Source: Gnetum montanum
Taxonomy: Eukaryota > Streptophyta > Gnetopsida > Gnetales > Gnetaceae
Assembly: GCA_015680685.1 (NCBI GenBank)
Contig: MNCI01003683.1
Location: 615,141 to 679,140, forward strand
DNA: 64,000 nt
Direction of reading: 5' to 3'
Below, one piece after another: positions 45,700 to 57,953 of the stretch. Under the pieces are notes generated by a model that worked only from the letters and a program-made list of their open reading frames with translations, searched no databases and was not told the origin of the DNA. How positions within the stretch are numbered: position 1 is the first letter of the stretch; the number at the start of each line of letters is the position of its first letter. The translations under genes and the position numbers were made by a program.

Positions 45700-46110
45700 A
45701 TGGAACCCTCTTCTTCTCCATATTTCCAAATTCATTTTCCTTAGATATCTCCAAGGAAAGATATCTAATGCCCATTTTGGCATCAACGGTACTTAACTAG
45801 GCCCTTCCCATAATAATTGGGAAGTCCCCCTTGCAGTTCTCCACCTTGATTACTAGGAAGTCGATAGGATATGACCATCCACAAATAATGGTTACGATGT
45901 ATTCTACTAGTCCCAATGGAACAATGATGGACTAGTCTGCCAACTCTAGCTTGATGTTGCTCTTCTTTAAGGGAGGAAGGTTCCACGTAGTGTACATCTC
46001 ATGCAAGATCAGATTAACACTAGAAGTAGATTCAAGAAGAGCTTTACAAGGCCCATTCCCAACAATTTGCAAATATACTAGGGGACTCCTAGGATCAACT
46101 AACTTTCTAG
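45700..46110 (-). pseudogene. gypsy element 2 protease
   Basis: Homologous and colinear with the element 1 protease at 34150-34620, including the GDFPIIMG-like C-terminal region (about 45820). Reading frame broken; recognised mainly through the element 1 copy. Confidence 0.65.
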
Positions 46111-46299
46111 GTAGGTTACCAACTTGAATCTAATCAGATATAGCTTGGGTTAACATTACAGTATGGATTTGAGAGCAATTTTGCTTTGAAGGGGACTCAG
46201 ATAAAGGAGAGACAAAGGAAGGTGGAGGAGTAGGGTTACCAACCATTGATGTGTTTGAGGGCTTTGGTGGACTACGAGGTCAAAAGAAAGGTCTTTTCT

Positions 46300-48330
46300 T
46301 TGTTCATGGTTCCGACCCACTTGGTGGGTTAACCAGTTGCAAATTAATCACCCTTGTAGCATTTCTTTGATATGGTTGGGCAAGAAATTAACCCTACATG
46401 GATGGAGCAAGTGGTAGCTATGTAGGAGATGGAGGAGTAGGTGTAGGGACATGAGGAGCATGAGGATAGTAGGTGGCATCCCTCCTTGGATAGAATGATT
46501 GGTATACTTTAGGAGGGTAGTGGTGAGGTTGGTAAGTAACAACATGATTAGAAGAGTCCCATGGAGATGAAGGTTGTTGAACATAGTAACCATAGGGATC
46601 AGGTTTCCGGTAAGTGTACTATTGTCTTGGAAGTGGTAATGCCCATGATTGTGGTTGTTGCCACTATTGGTACAATTCATAGGGTTGCGGTGGAGTTCCA
46701 CTTGGATAGTACTACTATGGTTGGTGGAACTATCAAGTGTTGCCTTGTGGATAAGGTAATCTTTTGGGTATTTGCCTTTGTACCAGTTGTGGATGTAAGA
46801 CATACACCCCAGATTCTTGCAAGTGTGACACAATTAGGCAACATCCCTTAGGATGTTCATATTGGTAGACATCACACTTTCCATCATCATCTGAGTCACT
46901 ATCCACAGCCATTTTACCCTTTCCCGTAGATATGGCACGTTTAGCTTCCTTACATCTTCAATGCTCATGCTTGCCACTTTGCTTCTTGGACTCTTCAACA
47001 ATTCTTAAGACAACCTGAAACTTGTTGTCCATAGAGTCCCATAATTGGTCAAACTTAGCCATGATTTCAAATTGTAATTTCTGGAGTGGTAATTTTTTCT
47101 AATTAGCCACCTCATCTCTGGTTAACTCATCCTCACTATTACAAAATTCAAATCCCCCTTTTGTGGATAGAAGGATCCTTGTTGTATTTCTTTGCACTTT
47201 CTCACTTTCTCAATTCTCCCTCCTCCTTAGCTACCTACTCAATTAATTTTTGAATTTGATGGGTGCTTAACTCTATTAATCTCCCTTGGGCATAGATGCC
47301 AAGGGTTTTCCTTATTTCAGACCATAACCCATTTATGATATGGCAAAGTTGATCAAGCTGAGAGTATCCATGGCTAGGACACCTATGCAACAGAGAATAA
47401 TATCAGCCAATAGCGACATCCAAGGGCTCATGGTTTTCTTATTTTCACCCTTGGATCTACTTCCTCAAATTGAACACTCAGGAGTACATTTCATATTTGT
47501 CATTAAATAATTCCAACATCATACTCCACTAATTGATTGCTTTTGGTTCCAAGGATCAGTACCAATTTTCTACTTCCTTTATGAGTGTCCTTTAAAATAA
47601 TTTTAGCTTCTGCCTATCAGTTTCAATATTCTACAAGGCACATGCATCTTGGAAGGCTTGGAGACAATTTTATGGATCAACATCGTATCCTTTATCAAAC
47701 CAAGGGATGTTGTTCATGTCTAGCCTCTTTATTCTACTATNCTCAAACCAAGGGATGTTGTTCATGTCTAGCCTCTTTATTCTACTATCCTCTATGTGCC
47801 TTGCTGGTATCCTCATAGCCTCTGTAACATTCAACATGCCCCGAGTGACAAGTAGATGTTCATCAAGGCCATGGTGATGGTACCTATGATGTTCTCTACT
47901 AGCCCTTCTTTCTTGATGACGGGTCTCTCTAGATTGCCCACGCCTCTAGCCGCAACTATCCTGATAGTCCCTTCTATTGTTCTGGTCTTGTTGGTCACCT
48001 CCATCACAGTTATTCCTTCTATAGCCACAATTTGAGCTAGATGAAGAAGAAGATAATGATGATGAAGGGGAAGAAGAAGGAGAACTTGCTCTGAGTTAAT
48101 GCCTATCACCCTTTCTTTGATGCTTGTGACCACAAACTTGATCATGACATCCTTTTTTCCCCTTATCATAACTTTCCTCTCCATATCCATTTTTATCATT
48201 CGATTTGTTCTGACCAAAACCTGGATTATGAATTGTGGATTACATGTTCTAGTTGAGGGCCTCCTAAATAAAGTCAAAGAGAGGAGAATTACTAAAGAAG
48301 TAGTCACCCCAATCCAATGGGCCAAGAGGA
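46300..48330 (-). pseudogene. gypsy element 2 gag
   Basis: Colinear with 34.7-36.8 kb. CHTCKNLGCMSYIHN (46790-46833) repeats the element 1 Cys cluster. Arg-rich and acidic frames at 47831-48325 match 36342-36719 of element 1. An assembly N lies at 47741 inside it. Confidence 0.65.
47741..47741. other. assembly N between exact 46-bp repeats
   Basis: 47695-47740 equals 47743-47788. Element 1 has the segment once (about 36249-36299). Confidence 0.9.
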
Positions 48331-48861
48331 GGTGGAATAGTGTTTGACCCCTTGCCCTTTACAAGCTCATGTTGATGCTCTAGTTGATGATCCCTTAACC
48401 TTTGTGCTTCAGTGGGATAATAATCCCTTGAATCAGGATCTCACATCTCGTACTCTCCATGAAGATGTTGAAGCCCATTTTATGCGAGCATTAGCTAGAG
48501 CATTGCTAGAACAGATCGATCAAGTGGCAACACAATGTTGCCTTCCATGTCACGCCACGACAGTAATTCATCTTGATGCAAGATGAAGGTGAAGTTAGGT
48601 ACATACTCATCAAGATGAGCATATGCCACCCAGTATTGCTAAGGCACTTGGTCTACCCTAGGCAGAGATGGGCTCCTATGAGAAGAAGACCTTTTTTTGT
48701 TAATGAACTTATAGGTAGTGTGCAATTAAGGTTTAATTTAATTATAATAATAATTTTTGTTTTTAGAAGATTTGACTCTTAGGGTTCAAATAATGAGGTT
48801 ACTAAGTTTCACTCAATTTAGATAGCACATGTAAAACTAAAGTCCTTGGCAATAGTGCTAA

Positions 48862-49728
48862 TAATGAGCAGCGAGGTACCCCTATGCCCAACCATACAAA
48901 TCACAGGCGTTCACATGCGATCTAGTAAAATTCTATAAACTTTAATTACCAAGTGTGCTAAAGCTAAACCATGCATGCATCTTATTTATTCGTTATCTTT
49001 CCAATCCCACTTGTGAAATGGAATTGTATGGTTAAGTGTAACTAAGACATAAGATTTTTATTATTTTGGGTTTTATGAATTTACTCCTGTAGAACAAGCA
49101 TGAAAGTAAGAGCAATTAAGTGTTAAGGAAACTATGGTCTATCCTAGCCTAACACAAGTACTCATTCCCACTTCCCAGACACATCTTGAACTTTGTGTAA
49201 ACATTGCTGGGTTGTCAAATGCTAATCATTTTTGAGCTACCAAGTGTCACACGTATGTTTGAAGGGGTCGTGCTTGTGTATTTTTAATCAGTTGCTTAAT
49301 GAATCAAAATTAATTGTCAAATAAACAAAATTAATGTAAACTAAATGAAATCACAATATATAAATGCATAAGAAAGAAAGTCTCAAGTGCTGCAAGGTGA
49401 ATCAAAGAGCTTGTCTTTATTGCCAACACAATGGTATGTTCAAGTACATCAATGCTTGAATAAAGATCCGATCACACTTAGACCTCTTGCTGTAGGCAAT
49501 TGGAAAATATTCTAACTCTCAAATGAACAAACTGCAAGATCTTCACTACTTGATGGCCAAAACTACTCTCAATCGTGTGCCCAGGAGCTATATTTATAAA
49601 CCAAGGAGTAACCTTGCAATATTGAATGTACGACATCACATCTTGGGCTACGATGTCACCTACTTGATATCGTGTACCTAATATCACGGCTACTCCAATA
49701 TCGGAGTGTATAAAAACACGATTTATCA
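48862..49728 (-). repeat. gypsy element 2 5' LTR
   Basis: Begins TAATGAGCAG (mutated TGATGAG) and ends ATTTATCA. The adjoining primer site has decayed. Confidence 0.9.
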
Positions 49729-51130
49729 TATAGAAAATGCTAATTTACATGTAGGAAATTTATATCACATTCATGGAGAAAAAATTCAAGGAAAAAACAT
49801 AAAATTTAATAAAACAAAATGTGATTATGACATGGTAGTAAACAAATTCTCAAAAATCCACTGAATAGATCATATAGTCAAGGAAATTTCACATTACAAG
49901 TATACTTTCATCAGCCTCATAAACTTGGACTCTTATATCAACTCACAAGAGAAATTAGGTAATTTTGTAAAATTGCTAATTATTTAGTAATATATATTAT
50001 TTGGTTTATAACTAACCTTTTTTTTTAACATTTACAAATCTAATTGAAATAGTATTTGGAATAAGCCTAATCAATACATTAAAAAGAGATGTAAATGACC
50101 AAATAATTGAAAGAAGACAATTGGAAATACTAGATCCAATGTAAGAAAATATTTCTTATTTCATTATAATATACATATGTTGAAGTTATATAACTCTAAA
50201 CTTACATTTGTATTATGATTGTAGTGATGATGAACCTACAATTGTAACATTATAAAGGCATTTAGCAATTGTAGAGGGGAAAAAGCTTTATGGAATGATT
50301 GAAAAAGACACAACATCATATTTAGTTGTAATGCTTTCAAATATTTATGCAAAAGGCTTCTTTGGAAAAAGTGTAACAACATCCAATGAAATTTGGAAAT
50401 TATTGAAATTTGCTGAACTTATTTTCTTTGACAAGTATACAAGTATAAATGAATCAAAAAAGGCACTGATTATATTCGTATCCATCAACTAGAGAAAACA
50501 AAAACAAGCTACATTACACAAACTAACTTATTCTACTCATATTAGTAATGTATGTCAATTCATAGAAAAATAAAAACTTCATTTTAAAAAACTTATATAA
50601 TAACAATAATTGAAATATTTTTTCCAAGTTAATTATATTGTAGCTGCCTATATAATTAGCATATCAAACATGAGAGATTTGTGGTATACAGCTTGTCCAA
50701 GATGTAGATGCCATGTTAAGGCTTCCAAAGTAGGAAGCTCAAAAGAAGGATCAAAAAATATATTATATGAATGTATTACCTATGGCATAAAACAAAAAAA
50801 TTATCAATTACAATAAATTAGTGTATATTGATTTATAATTTAATAAAATAAATTTTTAATAATTATTGATATTGATAACCTATATTTCATGAAACAGGTA
50901 TCTTTTCTGTGTTAAAGTGGTGGATGATACTACAAAAATTTTGATGAAAATATATAATGACGAGGGTAAAATATTATTACAACATGAAAACCATGAACTA
51001 AAATTAAAACAGGTGCATGTGTAAATTATGTAAGACAATTTAAATATAAAAAATATATTCAACTTTTGCATGTTTTGCAAGAAAATAACCTTAAAAGCTT
51101 TTAAGAAATACTTGATAATGTTTCCTGGCA
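49729..51130 (+). pseudogene. Helitron RPA70-like gene, remaining exons
   Basis: Resumes domain A: NANLHVGNLYHIHGEKIQGK and TKCDYDMVVNKFSKI (49737-49860). Then come a possible intron and IINTLKRDVND...ERRQLEILDP, part of domain B. A GT...AG intron (50141-50224) is followed by LAIVEGKKLYGM-type sequence. The piece near 50610-50816 reads DLWYTACPRCRCHV and LYECITYG, the zinc-ribbon domain C, with the fourth Cys apparently lost. After another AG (50898) comes YLFCVKVVDDTTKI, the final OB strand region. The protein would coat single-stranded DNA. Several stops. Confidence 0.75.
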
Positions 51131-52558
51131 GCTATTTGAGTTTGAAATTTATGTCTCTGTATCAAAGTTTAGAAAAATAGAACAATGATGATATAATGTC
51201 CATCAAATAAGAGAACTCTAGCCAATAGAGGAAAACAATTTTCAAACATTGAAAAAATAACATCTGAGTTACAAAGATCCTCATCTACATAATAAAGTAA
51301 GGTTTTTATCTATTTTATTTGAAACATTTTTGAGCATTTTGATATACATTATTTCAACTATTGTGCTGCTTACACATATCTTTCTTATTTACAGGTAAAC
51401 TCTTCTACTTGCTATAAGCTCTTTCGAAAGCTACATAAAATTTGGAAGCTACATTGTATTAAGACATATTTTGTTAAAGCAAGCATTCTATAATTGTATC
51501 CTAACATTTACAACTCTGATTGAAATGTCATAATATTTAGAACCTACATTGTATTAAGATATATTTTGTTAAAGCAAGCATTCTATAATTGTATTCTGTG
51601 ACATTTACAACTGTGAATGAAATGCTATATATTAGACTTTAGATTTGGAAAAAATACAATTCTAAAAATTGTTGCTATCTAACTGAATAAATGAGTGTTT
51701 TAATAGCATTTACTATTATGACTGTTATCAATGAAATGTTATATTTATCAGTCTATGCATATTTAGAACCAAACTTCCTTATAAGACTATGATTTTAACA
51801 AACAAAAATCAAATTGCTACTTCTTGTTTTTGAATATTGATATGTAGAGTCAATAAATAACTAACAAAAGAAAAAATTCTAGGACTCTTGCGCTTAAAGA
51901 TCACATCAAAACTCACCTTTGGGAATTTGTAGCATAAAGTCAAAATGAGATAAATAAGTCTAAATTAGTCCATTCATTTCAATTTACACAATTAATTATT
52001 CCAAATTTTCAGGAGCCATTTCACTAATAGAATACACTCTCTTCCAACCAATGAAGCTATTTTTAACTTTATCTAAAATACGTAAACAACAAATTCATGT
52101 TTGCTACTTTCATCATTCATATGAATCAAGCCTTCTTAGGATAACAATTTATCATACCATGTACCTTTTATGATGAAAGCACTACCTTGAGTGATATTTG
52201 AAGGAAACAACAGGAAACATTAATAAAGCAAATCATCTATATAAATTTTAGTAACAAGTAATGCATCTCCTTTTAAAATTTTTCCAAGCTTCTTTGCAAC
52301 AAAGTCATTACATCATCTTTATTTATTTATTCTTCTCTCATTCATTTTGATCCCCAGCATACAACAGTATCAAATGGGCAATAGAAAGAAATCAATGTTG
52401 AATAATATCTGTCTAGGCATTTATAGCACATGAGCAAAAACAAATGTCAAAAATGAATTAGTTAATTCAATATTTCTTTATACCACAAGCTAAAGAAGAA
52501 TAACTAAGGACAACATGAGACACCACCAAATTCATACTATGGCATCCCAACTAAAATT
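51131..52558. other. AT-rich DNA, likely Helitron 3' region and flank
   Basis: No gene seen. Contains the 95-bp tandem duplication at 51446-51635. The Helitron end should be in here but was not located. Confidence 0.5.
51446..51635. repeat. 95-bp tandem duplication
   Basis: TACATTGTATTAAGA recurs at 51450 and 51545, and the following AAAGCAAGCATTCTATAATT is identical in both copies. Confidence 0.9.
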
Positions 52559-54175
52559 TTTGGCTAAGTGTTAAGACTATGCTTGACTCCAGTGGATAGT
52601 GTAGTCAACCTCTCATGGAGAGTGTAGTCAACATGAAGGTTGATTTTGCAATTTTCTCTAAGTGTCAGCACAAAGATAGTTGCAGCAAATTTTTCTAAGT
52701 GTTAGGACTATGCTCTCCCCCAATCTACAGCCTAGTTAAGCATTGTTAGCTAGAATAGCTTCTAGCAGCCTCCACAACATAGCAACGACACTCAGCTCAA
52801 CTCCAACTCATATTTGGCAAGTGTAGTTAGTAAAATGCATCTTTTTGTACCCCCTTTTGGCCCAAAGATTGTAACTATGCTTGACCCCATACAAGATAGT
52901 GGTGAGCATAGTCCTAGAGCGTAGTCTTCAAGTTTCATTTTTCAAGTACCCTGCAGTCTCCTCAACACATGCATGCAGTTGGTAGCATAGTCATAGTCTC
53001 ATAGTCTCATACAGTTTGGTAGAGCATAGCAAAGTACAACACCACCAGCCTAGTGAAGAGTGTAGTTGGGTGATAGTGTAATCCCAACCATCCCCTCTAC
53101 CACATGGTAGCCATCCTACATTTTGTGCTAATCCTAGGCCTATAAATATCCTTACCCTCAACATTTTTAGGGTTGGCAAATCAAAGAGTTGATGAACCAA
53201 AGACATTTCAATGAACCAAAGAGAGGCAAAGTTATAGACCACCGCAATCCACTAGAGCATGGCAACCAATATGACATTGTAGTGGCCAACTCAACAAATG
53301 CAGACACCTCGATAGAGCACCAATCTACATGACCACACACCCCCAAAACTATGACTATGTTGTCCACTATGCCTATTATACACCATGTACCTTCTAACTC
53401 CTTTTGATGTTAACTACACTCAACCCCATTTGGGGTGGTGTTCCACTTCTCTCTCTCTTTCTTTGCATTTTTTTTACACTTTACTTTCATTTTCCATTGT
53501 TTTACCTCATACTTTCACCTAAAACAACACTTAGGTGATAGTTTACCCACATTAACATTGCCCAATTCATCAAAAGACTTGACTATGCTCGACATCACTA
53601 ACACTGTTAACACCATTGACATCGCAAACACTACTTGAACACTTAACACCATCTTACATCAAAATCATAGCTAACCATGTTGCACCCCAATTGCATCCAG
53701 TAAGTCCCTATTCAATTGACAAGATCATTTAGGGCACCCCATCTTCACCTCCAACAAGCCCTCATGCAGACTTGGGGTTAGGTTGTTTGCTTATGAACCT
53801 TGATGTTCCAACCACTGATGTTTTTTATTGTTATAGTTTCTAATGCTAGAAGGAGGGACGAACCCCTTTTTCAAGCTTCATTAAGGCTGTTTCATAAGTT
53901 CTGTACACCGTAGTTGTCCACGAACCCATCAGTGTAGATTGAACCCTATAGTCAGTTCCCCTAGGACCTCACGTACCAACCCCAAACTACACTTTTATCC
54001 ACTATTTTGCGAAGTTCCCATTGTCCTTAGTTGGAGCATAGTCATCTCCAGTGTAGATAGTGTAGTTGGCTCTCTATCATGGAGAGTGTAGTTGACTCTT
54101 CATAGTGGAGAGCATAGTCAGCATGGACAGCATAGTCAGCTCTTCATAGTGGAGAGTGTAGTCAGTGGTATTAGT
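52559..54175. repeat. zone of GAGTGTAGTC / GAGCATAGTC words
   Basis: More than a dozen copies of a 10-base word, GAGYRTAGTC, and close variants occur in the same orientation, densest at 52600-52640, 52900-53010 and 54040-54165. TCTAAGTGTTAGGACTATGC-like segments also repeat (52568, 52698). It precedes the gag of the next element and may be its LTR or leader. No gene seen. Confidence 0.6.
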
Positions 54176-54615
54176 TGAAACAAAGTTAGTTTCGGCTTGG
54201 TCCACTGTATTTTGTAGCTAGCAACCTTCGCAATATCCTTTTACAACTTAATCTACAACCATAAACCCAGATAAACCTCTGGTGTCAATTTCAAACATAA
54301 TTGATACCTTGCCTATCCAATAAGAGACTAGGATTGACAACCCCATGAATCTCGTGATGGTTGAGCCAACGCAATCCCTTAGGCTACACAACCAAGTCCT
54401 AGAGTACATCATGCTCAACAATGAGTAATACAACTTTATATATGTAAAGGTCCAAGTAGGGTTACCTATAGATCACCTTAACATGGAGGCAAAATAAGAC
54501 TTTGAACTAATCCAGTGAGATGGATAGAAGTATATCCCTTCCTTATTTCATGTTATCCCACTCAGAGTGCAACAATTAGTTGCTATCCCAGCTCATCTGA
54601 GTAGGTCAACATGAC

Positions 54616-56506
54616 ATGGAAACTAACTATGAGAAAGCCTTACAAGAGGAAGAGAACAAGTTCGAAGCTTGCTCTAAAGACAAGGCCCCCTTTCAAGCCA
54701 TCTTCCAACAGGAAATCACTAGTTTGGCCCCTCCTTGGTTTAGTTCACTCATCCTTCCTGAGATAGTCATAACACTGGCATCACCTTTCCACTCCACCAA
54801 GCTTAGATCTACACCTGTAGTGGCAACACATCAGGCACAATACATGCATTATGATGCAACAACTTCCCTTAACTTTCACTTCATGGCATCATCATAACCC
54901 ATTCAACCATCTCTTCCTATTGTGACTGCATCAACTCAACCATACATCCATGCAAGGCCCATCTCCAAGCCCCAAACAACTTAGTCTTCCTATGTCCTGC
55001 CTATTTCATTGATGCCCTCAATTTCATCCCAACCCATGCATGTGTTTCTTGCCCTAATCATTGTCTCTATAACATAGCCAACACATCAAGCACCTTGTGT
55101 GGTTCTATAACTTGTGATCAGGTCATGGGCCACACAACCAACACAGTAGATAGCACAATTAGCATAGCCAGCTGGAGCATCCCAAAATTTAGACCAGGTG
55201 TTCCAACTAATCCAAATCTTAACAGAAGAGGTGAAGTAACTCAAAGATGCCTCCTTTAAAACTATCAAAGTGGTGGACTTCTACTAGGATGACCCTATAA
55301 GTCCTATGGCTTGACCTCTAACTTTTCCAACTGGGGTCACACTGCCTCAATTCACCAAATATAACAACAAGGGAGATCCCAATGTACACTGGTCACATTC
55401 AAGTCCAAGTGCTTGCTGCTATAGGTGTGGTTGCATGCCATCACACACGTATTTTCCACGTCATTAACTGGAAAATCATTAGACTAGTACCATGCACTGC
55501 CCAGAGGCTCTATCTCCTCTCTGGAAAACCTCTTGAGCTAGTTCATGACACACTTCAAGTACAACCTAAAGTTGAAAGTAACCTTGGACCAACTAATGCA
55601 GGTCAAATAGGGCCACCTAGAGACAACATAAAAATTCATCTAATGATGGAGTGTCTCGTTAAATGAAATATGAGAGACCATAACCGAGGCACATCTCTTA
55701 GCTATTTTCAAAACATAGTTAATGATTTCATAAAGTCAAAGCTATACTACTTAGGCCCACAATCCCTAAGCCAAGCCTTTGCCCAAACCAAGAGCATAGA
55801 GGATGTGGTAGAAGCTAGTAAATACTTAGCCTACGTGGCCTACAAGAACCAACACACGATGAGAGATAAGGAAAAGGGAAAGCAAATTGCAACAATGGCA
55901 ATGATAGCCAAGGAGGCCAAGGCAACCAATTGAGGGTTGACGACTAGGCCGCACAAAGCCCTAGCCAACAACAAAGCTGCCAACCCTAGCACCAAGGAAA
56001 CCAACCCACCTCCATCTATAGTGGCCATGATGCAAATTGATCAAAGGCCTAACTTCGAGTGCAAGGATTGCTCCAAGTACACCTCATTACCACTGAAGCC
56101 CTCAAAGCTACTTAAACAACTATTAAAAGTTGAATGCATCCAACATAAGAAAATGTCTAAGGATGCTCATAAAAGGCATGAAAAATACTGCAAGCTGCTT
56201 AGAAACCCCACTTTGGTAGCACCAAATGAGCCCTTGGTCCCAAAAAATTTCAGGCTAGATCAATTCTACAATTACCACCAATTGTCTAATCATAACACAG
56301 ACCTCTACATAGCCTTGCAAGATGATCTGCAAAAGATGATTGATAGAGGCAAGCTGGTCCTCGATGCTACAAACCTAGTCAAGCCACAGAACCAATCCAT
56401 GAGGGTGTACAATGATCCTCTAAATGCAAACAATGTTGGCTATGTCATAAATTCTATCGATGTTGATGATGGTCTAGAACCAGTGCATCGGCCATTTTTG
56501 GTCTAG
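54616..56506 (+). pseudogene. gypsy gag remnant
   Basis: An ATG at 54616 opens a 93-codon frame. Later pieces give EVKXLKDASFKTIKVVDFY, then LPQFTKYNNKGDPNVH (55340-55390) and, in another frame, a capsid motif of the LD-x-Y-x-x-LPRGSISS type (55480-55520), typical of Retrotrans_gag. FQNIVNDFIKSKLYYLGPQS and a basic linker follow to 55933. The next frame (55937-56506) has HKRHEKYCKLLRNPT and ends VDDGLEPVHRPF, the gag-protease spacer of this group. Frameshifts and stops break it. Confidence 0.75.
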
Positions 56507-57239
56507 GTTCCCTCTAGTGGTGAAAGGGTCCTCTTGACCCCCACAAGTTTGAGGCCTCCTTTTATTGTCAGAGTGTCACCTCAAGCACCCATAATGCTCT
56601 TTGTGGTTAGGGTGCCACAGCATGTTGCAACAACAATAATTCAGCCACCCTTCATTTTTGAGGTGCCACAACATGCTAACCTTGCACCTATTCAAAGCCC
56701 AATGGTAGCCAATGCATCGGTTCCTTCCTTTCCAAGGAGTAACCTTGCTAGCAACACTGGAAGATCTTCAAGGTGGTAGCATAGGAGACTCAATGAGCAT
56801 CTTGCAGATAGAATGATTAGGCAATGTTAAGGTCAAATGGTGCTCAATCCATTGAATCTAGTCCCTATATCTATGATCCCCATGGCCAAAACAACTAAGG
56901 AGGCCATAACTAGTGAATCGCAACTAAGCATTGGAGCCCCTACGCAAGCCAAGCCAACAAAGCCCAAGTTGCCTCCATGATAAATTCATCTCTTAGGATG
57001 CATGGAGGAAGTTAAAGCCAACAAAAACATGGCTAATGGCAATACGTTCATGGATGCATTAGCCCAACTCAAGCAAGCGCTCAAGAAAAAAAATACAACA
57101 CTGAGCTTTTGTGACCTAATCATGATCTCATCTACCCACCGTGAAGCACTGGTGTAGATTTTGACCTCCATTCCTATTAACAAGGACATCCCTATAGATG
57201 AGAACTCCATCCATGTAGTGATGTTGCCCCCTGCTCCCT

Positions 57240-57900
57240 AGGAACCAAGTCACACTTTTCTAGCATTTTGCAATGAGGCAATTAAGGTCAATCTTGAGAA
57301 GGATGAGGTTATAATAGCTCTAATGTTTATTACCATTCGTGTTGAGCAATGCAAAATTTGTAGGGTGCACGTCAACGACGGAGCCAAAAAAAATGTAATA
57401 CCATATACCATCATCGACAAGCTAGGCTCCATAGACTTGGTCAAGCCAACAAAAACCACATGTCTGAAATCCTTCAATGGATCACGTGTCATTGTTAGGG
57501 GCATGGTCACCATAGCTCTTGTAGCACGAGAGAAATTCCCCATCACTATCAAATTTATCATCATAGAGGAGATGCCAAGCTTTAACCTGATACTAGGTAG
57601 GCCTTGGCTAGCCCAATTATGGGCCATCTCCTCTCTAATTCATTAGGAGATCCACATTCCATATAAAGGTGGTGAAGTTATCATCCATGTTGATAACACC
57701 ATCTCTCTTGCCATCAACAACGTAGATATAGAACAAGGGTCGAAGGTTGAATTTCCTAATGATGCACCTATGGCAAACAATGAAATGCATGAGGCTAATG
57801 CACTTGAAGAAGTAGTGGAAGCCAATGACCTCCTAGAGAACATCCTTTGGGTAGAGTTTCCCTTTAATGTAGTAAGTGATCTTCAAGGAGAATACTAGAT
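57240..57900 (+). pseudogene. gypsy aspartic protease remnant
   Basis: The frame from 57323 contains CRVHVNDGAKKNVIPYTIIDKLG, where the catalytic triad reads Asn-Asp-Gly-Ala in place of the usual Asp-Ser/Gly-Gly-Ala context, then TCLKSFNGSRVIVRGMVTI and FNLILGRPWLAQL. The last is the conserved C-terminal Ile-Leu-Gly-Arg motif of retropepsins. An acidic tail with EANALEEVVEANDLLEN follows to about 57890 past one stop at 57646. RT should come next but is absent. Confidence 0.8.
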
Positions 57901-57927
57901 AGTGCAATCCAGGGCTTATGCACACCC

Positions 57928-57953
57928 ACCCCCCCCCCCCCCCCCCCCCCCCC
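57928..57953. repeat. poly-C run of 26 bases
   Basis: Uninterrupted C26 directly followed by AAACCCACACTGGG. The G-rich minus strand could form a G-quadruplex. Length in the assembly may be unreliable. Confidence 0.9.

Larger units (their letters stand above)
39574..49728 (-). mobile_element. Athila/Tat-like Ty3/gypsy element 2, nested in the Helitron RPA gene
   Basis: 10,155 bases, same family and orientation as element 1. LTRs at 39574-40440 and 48862-49728 are 867 bases each. The flanking 5-mers are GATAG (39569-39573) and TATAG (49729-49733), a target duplication with one mismatch. Gene order on the minus strand is gag, protease, RT/RNase H, integrase, then 2 kb without a recognisable gene. 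Its RT keeps the MDD catalytic residues, but stops elsewhere disable it. Confidence 0.95.
22388..51300 (+). mobile_element. Helitron (Rep-helicase plus RPA), split by a LINE and two gypsy elements
   Basis: Plus-strand pieces at 22.4-24.4, 26.3-28.1, 38.2-39.6 and 49.7-51.1 kb line up as one autonomous Helitron: cysteine-rich start and DUF6570-like region, Helitron_like_N, HUH Rep, Pif1-family helicase, then a separate RPA70-like gene. Removing 28091-38230 plus one copy of its target duplication restores the expected continuity of helicase motif III. The element is very AT-rich compared with the nested gypsy copies. Termini (TC start, CTRRT end with a hairpin) were not located, so both ends are approximate. 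Frames contain many stops, so it is inactive. Confidence 0.85.
54616..57900 (+). mobile_element. Ty3/gypsy gag-protease remnant without RT
   Basis: Plus-strand gag and protease pieces in order, ending at a poly-C run. No reverse transcriptase, RNase H or integrase follows. LTRs are not established; the repeated-word zones at 52.6-54.2 and 63.0-63.9 kb are candidates. Confidence 0.75.

Noticed and set aside
28091..49728. Possible CRISPR-like or satellite array suggested by four recurring 0.86-kb blocks
   Set aside because: They are the paired LTRs of two gypsy elements, with matching termini and target duplications.
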